From the NCBI RefSeq assembly GCF_014288055.1, contig NZ_JACOPK010000009.1, positions 1 to 64,000 on the forward strand: 64,000 nucleotides of DNA, given 5' to 3'. Positions 34,183-43,700 of this stretch are shown here, in pieces. Under the pieces are notes generated by a model that saw only the letters and a list, made by a program, of their open reading frames with translations, did not search any database and was not told where the DNA came from. The first letter of the stretch is position 1. Each line of letters opens with the position of its first letter. Both the position numbers and the translations under genes were made by a program. Source of the DNA: Agathobaculum hominis (lineage in GTDB: Bacteria; Bacillota; Clostridia; Oscillospirales; Butyricicoccaceae).

Positions 34183-35541
34183 TTACTCCTCCACCAGAAC
34201 AAGCGTTGATTTGCGCCGTATGACTCCAAAGGCGATTAGGCAGATCACGACCGATAGCAGTGAGCCTGCCGCGGTAGCCAGTCCCATCGGGAGAAGCGTT
34301 GCCGGGAATAATTTTGAGGTCACATAAACGCCAGGCACACGCATCAATACAATGGCGAGAATATTGTGTAAAAACGACAGGCCGGATTTCCTGCATGCGC
34401 AAAAAAAGCCGCTAAAGCTAAAATGAATGCCAGCAAAAATACAGTCAAAAATGTAACCACGCAGATACTGGCCGCCGAAACGGACCACCGCCGCTCCGTC
34501 CGCAGTGCTGGGATCAGTGAACAGCGAAACGATGCCTTCCGCTGTAAACTGGATCGCGATAGAAGCAAGCACACCAAAGCCTGCGGCGAGCATCACCGCA
34601 TAGCGCAGCGTTTGAATGGCCCGCTCCGGTTTGCCCGCACCGATATTTTGCGCTCCCAAGGCAGAAACGGTAGACAGCATAGAGGAGGGGACCAAAAAGA
34701 GAAAACTGATCACTTTCTCCACAATCCCGACTGCCGCTGCGTCATTCAGTCCACGCTGATTGGCAATAATCGTGATAATAATAAAAGCAACTTGAATCAG
34801 GCCGTCCTGGAACGCAATCGGGATGCCGATCCCCAAAATTTTCCCCATGACCGCACGGCAAGGCTTGAAGTCGCTTTTTTTCAGAACGATGCTCCTGCGT
34901 TTCAAAATAACGGTCAGGGAAACAACTACACTGATTGCCTGAGAGAGAGTTGTACCAAGGGCTGCGCCCGCAGGCCCAAGGTGCAGCACACCCATAAAAA
35001 GATAGTCTAAAGCGATGTTGGCAGCACAGGCTGTGGCAATAAAGCACATCGGGCTTTTGCTGTCGCCCAACCCTCGAAAAATAGAACTGATAATGTTGTA
35101 GGATGTAATAAACGGAATCCCGATAAAGCAGATGGTCAAATAGGTGACCGTACCGCTCACCGCATCCGCTGGCGTAGACATGGCAACGACAATGGGATGA
35201 ACAAGGGATAACAGGATGGCCGTAAGTGCAATGGAAACCACCAGAAACAATATTACCGTATTCCCGATGTTATGCGCTGCCTGTTTTCGATCTCCTGCCC
35301 CCACCGCCTGGCCGATGCTGACGGTTGTTCCCATCGATAACCCTACAATCATAACCGTAAGCATGTGCATCACTTGTGAGCCGATAGAAACAGCGGTAGT
35401 ACTGGCTACACCCTCGAACTGTCCGATGATAAATAGGTCAGCCATGCCATAGAGCGTTTGAAGAAAATACGAGAGCAGATACGGCAATGAGAATAATACA
35501 ACATTTTTGAACACACTGCCGGTAGTAAGGTTCTTTTCCAT
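34183..35541 (-). CDS. MATE-family multidrug efflux pump 3
   Basis: 452 residues, twelve predicted helices, with LFSLPYLLSYFLQTLYGMAD in helix 1 and conserved GAGDRKQAA and GLGDSKSPM loops. It belongs to a different MATE subgroup from pumps 1 and 2. The ATG lacks a strong ribosome site. It forms an operon with the MerR regulator just downstream. The promoter at 35577-35607 is drug-inducible by design. Confidence 0.9.
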   Translation of the reverse strand: MEKNLTTGSVFKNVVLFSLPYLLSYFLQTLYGMADLFIIGQFEGVASTTAVSIGSQVMHMLTVMIVGLSMGTTVSIGQAVGAGDRKQAAHNIGNTVILFLVVSIALTAILLSLVHPIVVAMSTPADAVSGTVTYLTICFIGIPFITSYNIISSIFRGLGDSKSPMCFIATACAANIALDYLFMGVLHLGPAGAALGTTLSQAISVVVSLTVILKRRSIVLKKSDFKPCRAVMGKILGIGIPIAFQDGLIQVAFIIITIIANQRGLNDAAAVGIVEKVISFLFLVPSSMLSTVSALGAQNIGAGKPERAIQTLRYAVMLAAGFGVLASIAIQFTAEGIVSLFTDPSTADGAAVVRFGGQYLRGYIFDCIFAGIHFSFSGFFCACRKSGLSFLHNILAIVLMRVPGVYVTSKLFPATLLPMGLATAAGSLLSVVICLIAFGVIRRKSTLVLVEE

Positions 35542-35576
35542 ATTGCCTAATCCTTCTTTTTTGTTAAACTACCAAT

Positions 35577-35607
35577 ATTATAATATCTACAACAGATGTA
35601 GAGTCAA
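35577..35607 (-). promoter_or_regulatory. MerR-type promoter of the pump 3 operon
   Basis: On the minus strand -35 TTGACT and -10 TATAAT are 19 bases apart instead of 17. The spacer contains the dyad CTACA-N5-TGTAG. This is the classic over-long promoter that MerR-family proteins twist into an active form. Confidence 0.85.
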
Positions 35608-35805
35608 GCGTTTTTTTCATTTTGTAGTACCGTTCAAATGACTTTTTGTAAGTTTATTTTTTTCACGCAAATTCTTGAGAATATCTCGTGTTTCCATGTC
35701 TGTCCCTCCTAAGGAATATGTTATTGTTTATTATAAAACTGCAAACCTTATTTTAACAAGCAACTCGCTGTTGCTATGGAATAGTGGATGCTATCAAATT
35801 CTTGC

Positions 35806-35827
35806 GTGTTTCTTTATGGCACATGAG
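35806..35827. repeat. Direct repeat, copy 2
   Basis: The partner of 33004-33025, identical over 16 bases. It forms the truncated end of the HipA-like gene and, with copy 1, brackets the MerR/pump-3 operon. Confidence 0.6.
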
Positions 35828-36335
35828 CATTGTTGCAGGGCTTGTCAGCCATCACATCGAACCCAGCCGCCGCAGCATCATCCGGGCAGCTGCAAAGAAG
35901 CGAAAGTCCGTGGTCAAACAGGGGAGCCAGACGAATCGTCTTCTTTCGGCTGTTGCGCAGCACCTCAATGTTGGCGCCGTGACGATCCTGGTTCAGAATC
36001 AAATAATCCACGACAAGCATCTGATAAATATAGTCTTCCCAGCCCATGCGAGTGCAAAACTCCAGCGCAGATTCATCCGGCAAAGCCTCCAGCTCCTTGT
36101 AGGCATCCAAGGCAATCTTCGATTCGCTCTTTGCCTTAAAATCCTCCGAAGCGCAGAGATATACTTCATGCGTCTTGCCGTCTACGGTCACGTCTGCATG
36201 AATCAGCTGGTACGCTAAGTGCGGAATTCCCAGTATCGTCAGCAAACGATCAACAATCAACTCATTCATACACTCATGCCCAATGATGCCGCGTGCTTTA
36301 TCAAAGTTTGAAAGCCGTTCTTCATAAGAGTACAT
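35814..36335 (-). pseudogene. HipA-like Ser/Thr kinase fragment
   Basis: 173 residues. YLILNQDRHGANIEVLR resembles the HipA catalytic loop (N-x-D-R-H-x-x-N), and LAPLFDHGLSLL corresponds to the metal-binding DFG-like segment. The N-terminal lobe with the ATP loop is missing. The C-terminus runs into the direct repeat and stops there, so this is a broken gene. Intact relatives are toxins or phage-related kinases, usually about 300-440 residues long. Confidence 0.6.
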
Positions 36336-36381
36336 ATGTTTACCTCCTTGCAGAGGTCCAACTTTTCGTCCGCAGCCCCAG

Positions 36382-36507
36382 ATGAGCAGCTATGAATTTG
36401 CTCGTTTTATGGAAACGGCAGATGGAAAGTCCCGCAAGGAGAATATCGCTAGGGTTCCCGGCGGCGAGTCCGGTGAACCGATCATCTATATGTTCACGTC
36501 CTATTAG
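36382..36507 (+). CDS. Very short frame, probably a C-terminal fragment
   Basis: 41 residues on the plus strand (SYEFARFMETADGKSRKENI in the middle, ending in YMFTSY). No ribosome site precedes the ATG, and the frame stays open upstream. It could be the tail of a larger lost protein. Family not recognized. Confidence 0.25.
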   Translation: MSSYEFARFMETADGKSRKENIARVPGGESGEPIIYMFTSY

Positions 36508-36541
36508 GAAAACACGCTGACACAGGGAATGTAGTGCGAAA

Positions 36542-38232
36542 TCAAACCGCCCATGCAGGGGATTCAGCGGTATTGACGTCGATGTACTCCGCGATGCGGC
36601 GAAGCTGATCGGCAAACTTGAACTTGACGCTGATATTGCCATTTTCATAGACCTTGATATGATCCACCAGCTCGATCAGCAACTCACGGGACAGGGCATC
36701 GATATTCTGATACTTTTTGAAAGCGACCAGCGCAGGGGGTTCCTTGTCAACGCCGTTTGCCAGCTCCGCACGTTCAGCGGTTAGTCTGGCCAGCACATCG
36801 GACACCTCATTGATTTGGCGGTCATAAGTGGCCTTCATATCCCGGTATTCCTGCTGCGTGATCTCCCCGTCTTTCCAGTCCTGATAAAGAGACTGTTTAT
36901 AACGGGTCACTTTGGAAAGCTCACGTTCTTTTGCATGAATCGTATCGTCCAGTCGGAAAGACTGTTTTTTTTTGATAGGGGCTGAATTGATTTGGGCGAT
37001 GACTTCTGAATAGGAGACAGCAAGATGCACCTGCTGCCGGATGGCGTACAACACGGCGGCCTCCAACCGGGCATGACTGATAGAGTGCATTGTGCAGGCA
37101 TTTCTTGAACGGCTCTTATAGGTAGCGCAGGCGTAATACACGTTGTTCTTGCCGGAACAGCGGGTAACGGCTCTGCCGCAGTCGGCACATTTGAGAAAAC
37201 CGCTGAACAGGTGGACGGTGCGCCCCTGTGGCGATGTTCGGGTATCCCGAAGCAGCAATTCCTGCACCTTCTCAAAAGTGGCCTTGTCGATAATGGCCTC
37301 GTGGATATCAGCTACCCGTACCCATTCCTCTTCAGGCACCGTCTCGATCTGATGTACCTTGTAGCTTTTTACACGAAACCGCCCCTGCACCAGATCACCG
37401 GTATACATGGGATTGGTGAGAATCGTATGGATCATGCGTCCCGACCAAAGGGTGTTGCCGTCCGGCTTGTTGGAAACCGTCATGCCCTTTTCCAACTTGT
37501 AGACCGAGGGGCTGGGAATACCGTGCTCGTTCAGATAGAAACTGATACCCCGTTTCGATGTTCCCTTGAGTAGCAAAGAGAAAATGAGCCGGACAATCTC
37601 GGCGGCACCGGGGTCGATAACAAGGTGGTGACGGTCTTTTGCATCTTTGACATACCCAAAAGGTGGGTTGGAGCCGATATACTGGCCGTTGCGCCGCTTG
37701 TAGTCAAACACCTGCCGGATCTTCTTTGAGGTCTGATAGCAGTATTGATCGTTCATTACGTTGGTAATGGGAACGATGATACTGGAAACGCTGTCCGGGT
37801 CCTTGTAACTGTCTACGTTTTCCGCGAGGCTGATAAATCGGACACCCATCTGCACAAACAGGTTGTCGATCAGACTACCCGCGTCGCTGTAGTTGCGGGC
37901 AAAGCGGGAAAGGTCTTTTACCACAACACAGTCTATCTTGCGGCTCATTATGTCGGCCAGAAGTTGTTGGAACGCCTCCCGGTCCGAATCTGTCCCGGTG
38001 TGGCCGTCATCCACATATTCAGTGATGCTTTCAAATTCCTCCTGATATTTGCGGTAGAAGTCATTGAGCAGGTCCCGCTGGTTTTTGACGCTGTTGCTGT
38101 CATCCTTGCCATTGAGGGCTTTTTCAGATCTTCCTTGGAAAGACGGATGTAACCGCCCATTTTCCAGCGGCGGGAAAAGGTGTAAGCCGGGGAAAGAACC
38201 TGCTGATACTCTCTGTTTTTTGTGCGTGCCAT
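36542..38232 (-). pseudogene. Serine recombinase, single frameshift
   Basis: The first frame (from 38232) begins MARTKNREYQQVLSPAYTF, then GGYIRLSKEDL with the catalytic Ser. The frame breaks at a run of five A on the minus strand (38120-38124). The other frame continues with DDGHTGTDSDREAFQQLL, VVKDLSRFARN, the recombinase domain, the zinc ribbon (LKCADCGRAVTRC, YYACATYKSR) and a coiled coil. One extra A would restore about 560 residues, the normal length. It is the probable integrase of a Tn1549-like element transcribed leftward. The lesion type equals that at 16822. Confidence 0.85.
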
Positions 38233-38312
38233 TGTTCCTCCTTCCCTATCACATTACACCTATATTATACCTCTGTTCGGGTGGGACAACAACGATGCCT
38301 TTGAAAGTCCCG

Positions 38313-38335
38313 CCTCGGGACAAAGTGTCTCGAAG
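38313..38335. repeat. Dyad copy 7 (element-2 variant)
   Basis: Arms CCTCGGGACA and TGTCTCGAAG around the loop AAG, between the recombinase start and the DUF6870-like gene. Confidence 0.7.
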
Positions 38336-38353
38336 CGGCAGGCAGGAACGATA

Positions 38354-38611
38354 TTATCGCCCGCTTTTAATACGGAGAAGAAACGCTGCCAATGTGTCCT
38401 GTAGGGATGGCCCATCCTCTGAAAATTCAATCTTAACGCCGACGCAGAAGCAGTAGGGATTGATTCCTGCCTGTACCAAACAGGACACGCGGTCTCTTTG
38501 GGGCAGGGCAGCGTTGAGCGCCACGCTACCCGCGTCCGGCAGCATGGCCGGATCTACCGCGCCAATATCTACACTTTGCAGCCTGTCCAATTCGCGGATA
38601 GTGAGCCTCAT
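38354..38611 (-). CDS. DUF6870-like small protein
   Basis: 85 residues. The pattern RSVDI-like (LQSVDIGAVDPAMLPDAGSV), RVSCLVQAGINPYCF and the C-terminal TLAAFLLRI matches small DUF6870 proteins of conjugative elements; the function is unknown. Start ATG 38611 is behind GAGG. It is flanked by dyad copies 7 and 8 and a strong hairpin upstream. Family assignment is from memory of the pattern. Confidence 0.55.
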   Translation of the reverse strand: MRLTIRELDRLQSVDIGAVDPAMLPDAGSVALNAALPQRDRVSCLVQAGINPYCFCVGVKIEFSEDGPSLQDTLAAFLLRIKSGR

Positions 38612-38642
38612 AGCGAAACCTCCTCATGTAGTTAAGACGCAA

Positions 38643-38669
38643 AAGAGCGCCGCCGCTGGCGGCGCTCTT
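38643..38669 (-). terminator. Perfect 12-base hairpin
   Basis: AAGAGCGCCGCC, loop GCT, GGCGGCGCTCTT, upstream of the DUF6870-like gene on the minus strand, so it may end the sigma-like transcript or act as an attenuator. A second long inverted repeat (GGGAGCGCCG facing CGGCGCTCCC) spans 38720-38781. Confidence 0.65.
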
Positions 38670-38682
38670 CGCGCTTGACCTG

Positions 38683-38705
38683 CTTCGGGACAAAGTGTCT
38701 CGAAG
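38683..38705. repeat. Dyad copy 8 (element-2 variant)
   Basis: Arms CTTCGGGACA and TGTCTCGAAG, loop AAG, 13 bases from the 12-base hairpin. Confidence 0.75.
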
Positions 38706-38900
38706 TCCTATGGTATTGTGGGAGCGCCGCGCTCATTTTTTCGGCCCGTCATAAGACAGCAATTCATAGCCCGGCGCTCCCGCACAGCAGGCGGCGGCAG
38801 CCTGCACAGTGGGCGGGCCACGCTGCTGCTTTGCTGCGGAGAGGTTAAAAAAGTTCCTCTCATATACCAAGGACAAAAACCGGCCAAAAGGAGACCCTAA

Positions 38901-39323
38901 TCACAAAACTTTTTTCAAATATTTTTTCATAGCCGTTTTCCCGCGTTTTACGGAGCGCCGGACAGCACTCCGGTCCGCGCCCTGTTCCTTCGCAATCCGG
39001 GTGTAGCTCTTACCGAGAATGAGATAGGCCTCCACCCGGACGCCCTGCACCTCCGGCAGAGAGTTCAGCACGTTCCAGAGATGGTAGAACAGCTCCTTGC
39101 GCTCCAGCAACTCCTGCGGGGACGGTTCATGCTGACAGGCGGAATATTCGATCCCATCGTCGCAGTCGAGGGAATACTGCGCTTTGTTACGCATTACCTT
39201 CCGCTGATAGGCTGCCTCATAAAGCTTGTCCGCCTTCAGCGCGGCGGCCACTTCATCAGAAACTTCGATGTACTCATCATGGGTGTACCACGGATAAAAG
39301 TCCTTCAGATTGATGGTAGTCAT
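38901..39323 (-). CDS. Sigma-70-like element regulator (homologue of 14385)
   Basis: 140 residues from ATG 39323, eight bases after GGAGG. The N-terminus INLKDFYPWYTHDEYIEVSD parallels that at 14385. The C-terminal sigma region 4 reads LPEVQGVRVEAYLILGKSYT and RIAKEQGADRSAVRRSVKRG. No region 2 is visible. Such proteins are thought to control excision or transfer genes of Tn1549-type elements. A dyad of the element-2 variant lies 79 bases upstream. Confidence 0.75.
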   Translation of the reverse strand: MTTINLKDFYPWYTHDEYIEVSDEVAAALKADKLYEAAYQRKVMRNKAQYSLDCDDGIEYSACQHEPSPQELLERKELFYHLWNVLNSLPEVQGVRVEAYLILGKSYTRIAKEQGADRSAVRRSVKRGKTAMKKYLKKVL

Positions 39324-39401
39324 TTGTATATCCTCCATTCAGATTTTTGTGTCTGCGGTCTGAATGGAGGAATAGCGGAGATCGGCAGCCGGGGCTGCCA
39401 A

Positions 39402-39424
39402 CTTCGGGACAAAGTGTCTCGAAG
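39402..39424. repeat. Dyad copy 9 (element-2 variant)
   Basis: Arms CTTCGGGACA and TGTCTCGAAG, loop AAG, identical to copy 8; upstream of the sigma-like gene. Confidence 0.75.
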
Positions 39425-39545
39425 CAGAGGACCTGCGCAGGGGTTATAACCTTGTTAGCAGCACCTCTTTAGGTCCCCTTGTCTGTTTTTCTCCTTAAAT
39501 CCCGTTTCTCTTGCAGGAATCGGCAAAATTCGCATGGAACAGCAA

Positions 39546-39583
39546 ACCGCCCGAATCGGGGTGATAACCTCGGTTCGGGCGGT
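39546..39583. other. Hairpin in the 39.3-39.75 kb gap
   Basis: Perfect ten-base stem ACCGCCCGAA/TTCGGGCGGT with an 18-base loop, 170 bases after the sortase gene. No T tract follows. The remainder of this 427-base gap holds dyad copy 9 and no gene I can support. Confidence 0.5.
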
Positions 39584-39750
39584 CCAGCATTTTGATATTG
39601 ATGTTCTATCCGTTAGCATTTTCGCACTCCCTTCTGGACGTGCGGAGACGCTTGCAAGAAAGGCTGCGCTATTTGAAAACATTTGCTTCGTTTGCTGTCG
39701 TCCGCACGGATGCATGAGTAAACGGCGTGATGTTTTCGGATGATGCCCTA

Positions 39751-40590
39751 TCAGGGCAGTTCGGGATTCTCCGCAAGGGACACTGTGAACTCCTGCGCCG
39801 CAGCGCCCTCCGGCAGCAGCTTTGCCATGACCACAAGCCGCTGATTGCCGCTGTTGGTCTTGTCATACTTTCGGCAACAGGTGGAGAGGGTCAGGACGGT
39901 ATCTTCCTCGGAGAAGGTCACGCCGTCAAAGTCAAGCCAGTTTTTCCGCGCAACCGTCTCAAAGAAGCTGGTCAGATCATCTCCCGTGGGATCAGGCGCA
40001 ATATAGTCAAAGCCAATATCCGTGACGAATAGCGCGGTGATCTGGAAAATCATGTCCTCGCCATCCACAGAGAGATAGATATACGGATGCTCCTTTACAA
40101 AGTCTGCGTCCATATAACGGTAGAGTTTGGTGAACCGCACACCGTCCGGGTCGCAGTTGCTGGCGGAGTGGCCGAAAATGGTGGTGTTTTTGTCCAGCTT
40201 ATCCCTGCCGCCGATTTCGTTTTCACAATGGGCATAATAGCAGCCCCACATGGCGTACTCGCCGTTTTCATCCAGCTTCAGGTAATAGCCGTTGTCCTCC
40301 GCCTGCATCACAGGATCGTCTACCTCCGCACCGGGAATATACAGCCATGCCACGGTGTCGGGATTCTTCGCTCTGGCTTCCGCCAACTCTGCCTGCCTGT
40401 CCACCGAGGGGATGACTTCACCTGCGGGAGTCGCTGATGGCTGAGGCGCAGATGTGCCGGAAGGCGTTCTGCCGGGAATATCGATAGGCCCCGTCTCTTT
40501 CTGATAGCAGCCCATGACCGCCGTGGTCATAGCAAAGAGAAGGACGGCCATGCACATGATCGGACGAATGATTCTTGTGATTCTTTTCAT
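39751..40590 (-). CDS. srtB: Class B sortase
   Basis: 279 residues from ATG 40590. The N-terminal hydrophobic segment (IIRPIMCMAVLLFAMTTAVM) ends in MGC and may be an uncleaved anchor or lipobox. The catalytic His is in TTIFGHSASNCD, the catalytic Cys in TLSTCCRKY, and the Arg in NQRLVVMAKL. Sortases of this class in conjugative elements anchor surface or transfer proteins to peptidoglycan. Its neighbour, the SLH protein, lacks an LPxTG-like tail, so the substrate is elsewhere. Confidence 0.85.
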   Translation of the reverse strand: MKRITRIIRPIMCMAVLLFAMTTAVMGCYQKETGPIDIPGRTPSGTSAPQPSATPAGEVIPSVDRQAELAEARAKNPDTVAWLYIPGAEVDDPVMQAEDNGYYLKLDENGEYAMWGCYYAHCENEIGGRDKLDKNTTIFGHSASNCDPDGVRFTKLYRYMDADFVKEHPYIYLSVDGEDMIFQITALFVTDIGFDYIAPDPTGDDLTSFFETVARKNWLDFDGVTFSEEDTVLTLSTCCRKYDKTNSGNQRLVVMAKLLPEGAAAQEFTVSLAENPELP

Positions 40591-40767
40591 AATGATGTCT
40601 CCTTGCCGCGCTGGGATAGCGGCGCAGCTCAAAATGTCATTGATTTGTTTCTTGTAGCGAAAAGAGAACAGCGCAGCTTCGGGGCGAGATGCCCGTCCGC
40701 TGCGCTGTCCGATGTTCGCTTATGTGGTCATGTCAGCGGTCTTGCTGCTTGGCCGTATGTCAGCCGA

Positions 40768-43700
40768 TCACTTCTTGCAGCGCCAGAGGAAGGTCACGAT
40801 CTGCGCTCTGGTGCAATCCGCGTCGGGACTGAATGTGGTGTTGGTGGTTCCCTTGGTGATGTCCTCCTTGACCGCCCACAGTACCGCGTCGGCATAGTAG
40901 ACGGTGGACTTCACATCGGCAAAGGGATTGGCCGTACCCACTGCCGGAGACTTCTCAGAGCGCCACAGGAACGCGACGATCTGGGCGCGGGAGCAGGTGG
41001 CGTCGGGGCTGAACGTGGTGTTGCTGGTGCCCTTGGTGATGCCGTTTTCTACCGCCCACAGCACAGCGTCGTAATAGTAGCTGCCCACGGGAACGTCGGT
41101 AAACGGCATGGTGCGGGTTTCGGGTTTTGGACTGCCAGCGGCACGCCACAGGAAGGTCGCGGCCTGCGCACGGGTGCAGATGCCATCCGGGGAGAAATGG
41201 GTATCATCGGTTCCCTGCGTAATGCCGTTTTCCACTGCCCAATCCACGGCGTCCTCATAATAGCTGCCGGTGGCTACATCCACAAACACGCCGGTCTGGG
41301 GGTTGCCGTTGGCCTTCACAAAGATGACCTCGATGGTATGGGTTCTGCGGACATTCTCAAAGGTGTAGGACTTCACCGCGCCGATGCTCTTGCCGTCGAT
41401 CTTGACATTGGCAACAGCATAGCCCTTATCCGGAGTGATGGTGAAGGTCTGATCCCGGCCCTCGCGGACGCTGACATTCCCGCTCGGCGAGATAGCCCCG
41501 CCCGTCCCTGCTGTCGCCTTGATGGTGTAATAGCTGTAATTGCTGCCGGAAGATTGCCGCTTTGGAATCACCGTCTCGGCTTGGGTAATTTCTTTCGTGG
41601 CGGCGTTGTCGGAAAAATACTTGCCGCAGGCTTCGCAGTGCCAGTATTCGATGTTGCCCTCTTCTCTGGTGGTAGCGTCCTTGGCCACCACATGTTTCAG
41701 CTTGTCGCCATGATGATTGGGATTGGTATCGCCGTATTTCGCACCACAATCGGCACACTTGGCCTTTGCCTTGCAGGTTGCTTTGCCGCCGGAGCAGTTT
41801 TGTGTTTCCACGGCGTTGCAGGTGCAGTGGCGGCTGTGGGTGCCGTCGCCATTCGATGTCCACGCACTCCAATCGTGGGTATGTTCGTCGCCGGTCTGGG
41901 TCTTGAACGCCGGCAGGGTCTTACGCGCTGCGGCCAGATACTGACACTGGCTGTTCCATGGGTGTTCGCTGTCGCCGCGGTTATTGATGAGTAGCGCCAG
42001 CACCGTGCCGTCGCCAAGCTGTGCGGCAGTCTTGGGGCCGGTGGCTTCATCCACTGTGCCGCCATCGTTCCAGACGGCCTTTGTGGCTGTGGAATCCAGA
42101 TAATAGCAGTTTCCTACGGTGCCTTTGGTTATGCCGACAACACCGCCGATATAGCTTGTTCCTGTCCCTGTCGTCGACGTCAGCGTGCCTACGCTGTAGC
42201 AGTTGGATACAGTGGTGTCGGAATAGTAGATTTTGCCCATGATACCGCCTACCATGGCGATATAGCTATCGCTGTTGCCGGTATACTCGACCGTTACTGC
42301 GCCCACATTGTAGCAGTCAGATACGGTATTGTGCGCAGAGAGGTCTTTGCCCGCAATACCACCGGCGGTGCCCTCTCTCAGTTTGTCGCCGGTAACATTG
42401 ATCTCGCCAGTGTTGTAACAGTTTATGACGGTCGCATTTCCATACAGGATGCCTACAATACCGGCAGCCACACTGCCGAAGTTGTTGCTGCCTCTCGCCT
42501 CGACAACGCCGGTATTGACGCAGCCCGCAATGGTGGTGTCTGCGGCACTCCCTACGATACCACCAGCGTACAGGAAGCTGCCGCTGTCGACGCCGTATTC
42601 ACTTACAACATGGCAGTCATTCCGGCAATTCTCAATGGTTGAGTTCGCGCTGGCATCGCCCGCGATACCGCTGACAAAGTCGCAGCCCTGTACATAGCCA
42701 TCTACCGTCAGATTCCGGACGGCAGCGCCCTTCAGACCACCAAACAGGCCGACGGCGACATCGGGCAAATTGACAACATACAGACCCTTAATGGCATAAT
42801 GCTTTCCGTCAAAGGTGCCGGTATAGGGGGTATTATTGCCGTCGTCCGTATACTTGCCGATGGGTGTCCATTCCTCAGCGGTCTTGCCGCTGGGGCCGGG
42901 GGTGTAGCTGCCGTCCTCGGCAAAGGTACCATCGTTGAGAACGATGTCGTTCATCAGCACAGCCCACGCGCCACGGTTCTGCGTCTGGCCACCCGTACCA
43001 TTGACAATATCCCGGAACAGCTTCAACTGGTCGGCGGTGCCAATTTGATAGGGGTCTGTCTCCGTGCCGCTGCCGGTCATCGGGGTGTTAAATGTGCCGC
43101 CTTTGATGATACCGCTGCCGGAGACTGTGTTGTTAAAGACGCCGCCGGTGATGGTTCCGTTGTTGGTCACCTCACCGTTGAATGTGCCGCTTTCGATGGT
43201 GCTGCCGGGGGTAACGGTCACTTTGCCATTGAACACAGTCCCGCCGGAGCCTGTAATGGTACAGGGACCGTCTTCTGTATCTCCCAGCACGACGTCGCCG
43301 TCAACCGAGCCGCTGTTGGCATAAAGAATCCCATAGCCAGATTGCTGAGAGCCGGTGATGTATAGTCCGCTTCCGTTTGCCGCAGTACAGCCAACGATGC
43401 GCGCACTGTCCGCCAAGGTGATCTCCTTCACACAATCGGCGCTTACGCCGCCGCCATAGGCTTCGCCGTGGTTGGCGGAATTTGTTGCCGTGCAATTTTG
43501 AATCACGGCGCTGCCCGACAGGGTGAACTTCGTATTGTTTGCGAGATAGACGCCCCCGCCCTCGCCCCTGCCCCTGGAAGAATTGGAGATTGCCTGACAG
43601 TTTTCGATTTTTGCCTTCTCAGACATCACAAAGCTACGGCTGCTGTTGACAAATACGCCTCCGCCGTTGGCAGAATCGGAGATTGCCTGACAGCCTTTGA

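Noticed and set aside
39534..39743. Small plus-strand gene between sortase and sigma-like gene
   Set aside because: No ribosome site, and a ten-base hairpin lies inside the frame; a frame of similar length is open on the other strand.
40603..41994. Long plus-strand open frame opposite the SLH protein gene
   Set aside because: It mirrors the codon pattern of the SLH gene, has no ribosome site and shows no protein motif; a GC-rich shadow.
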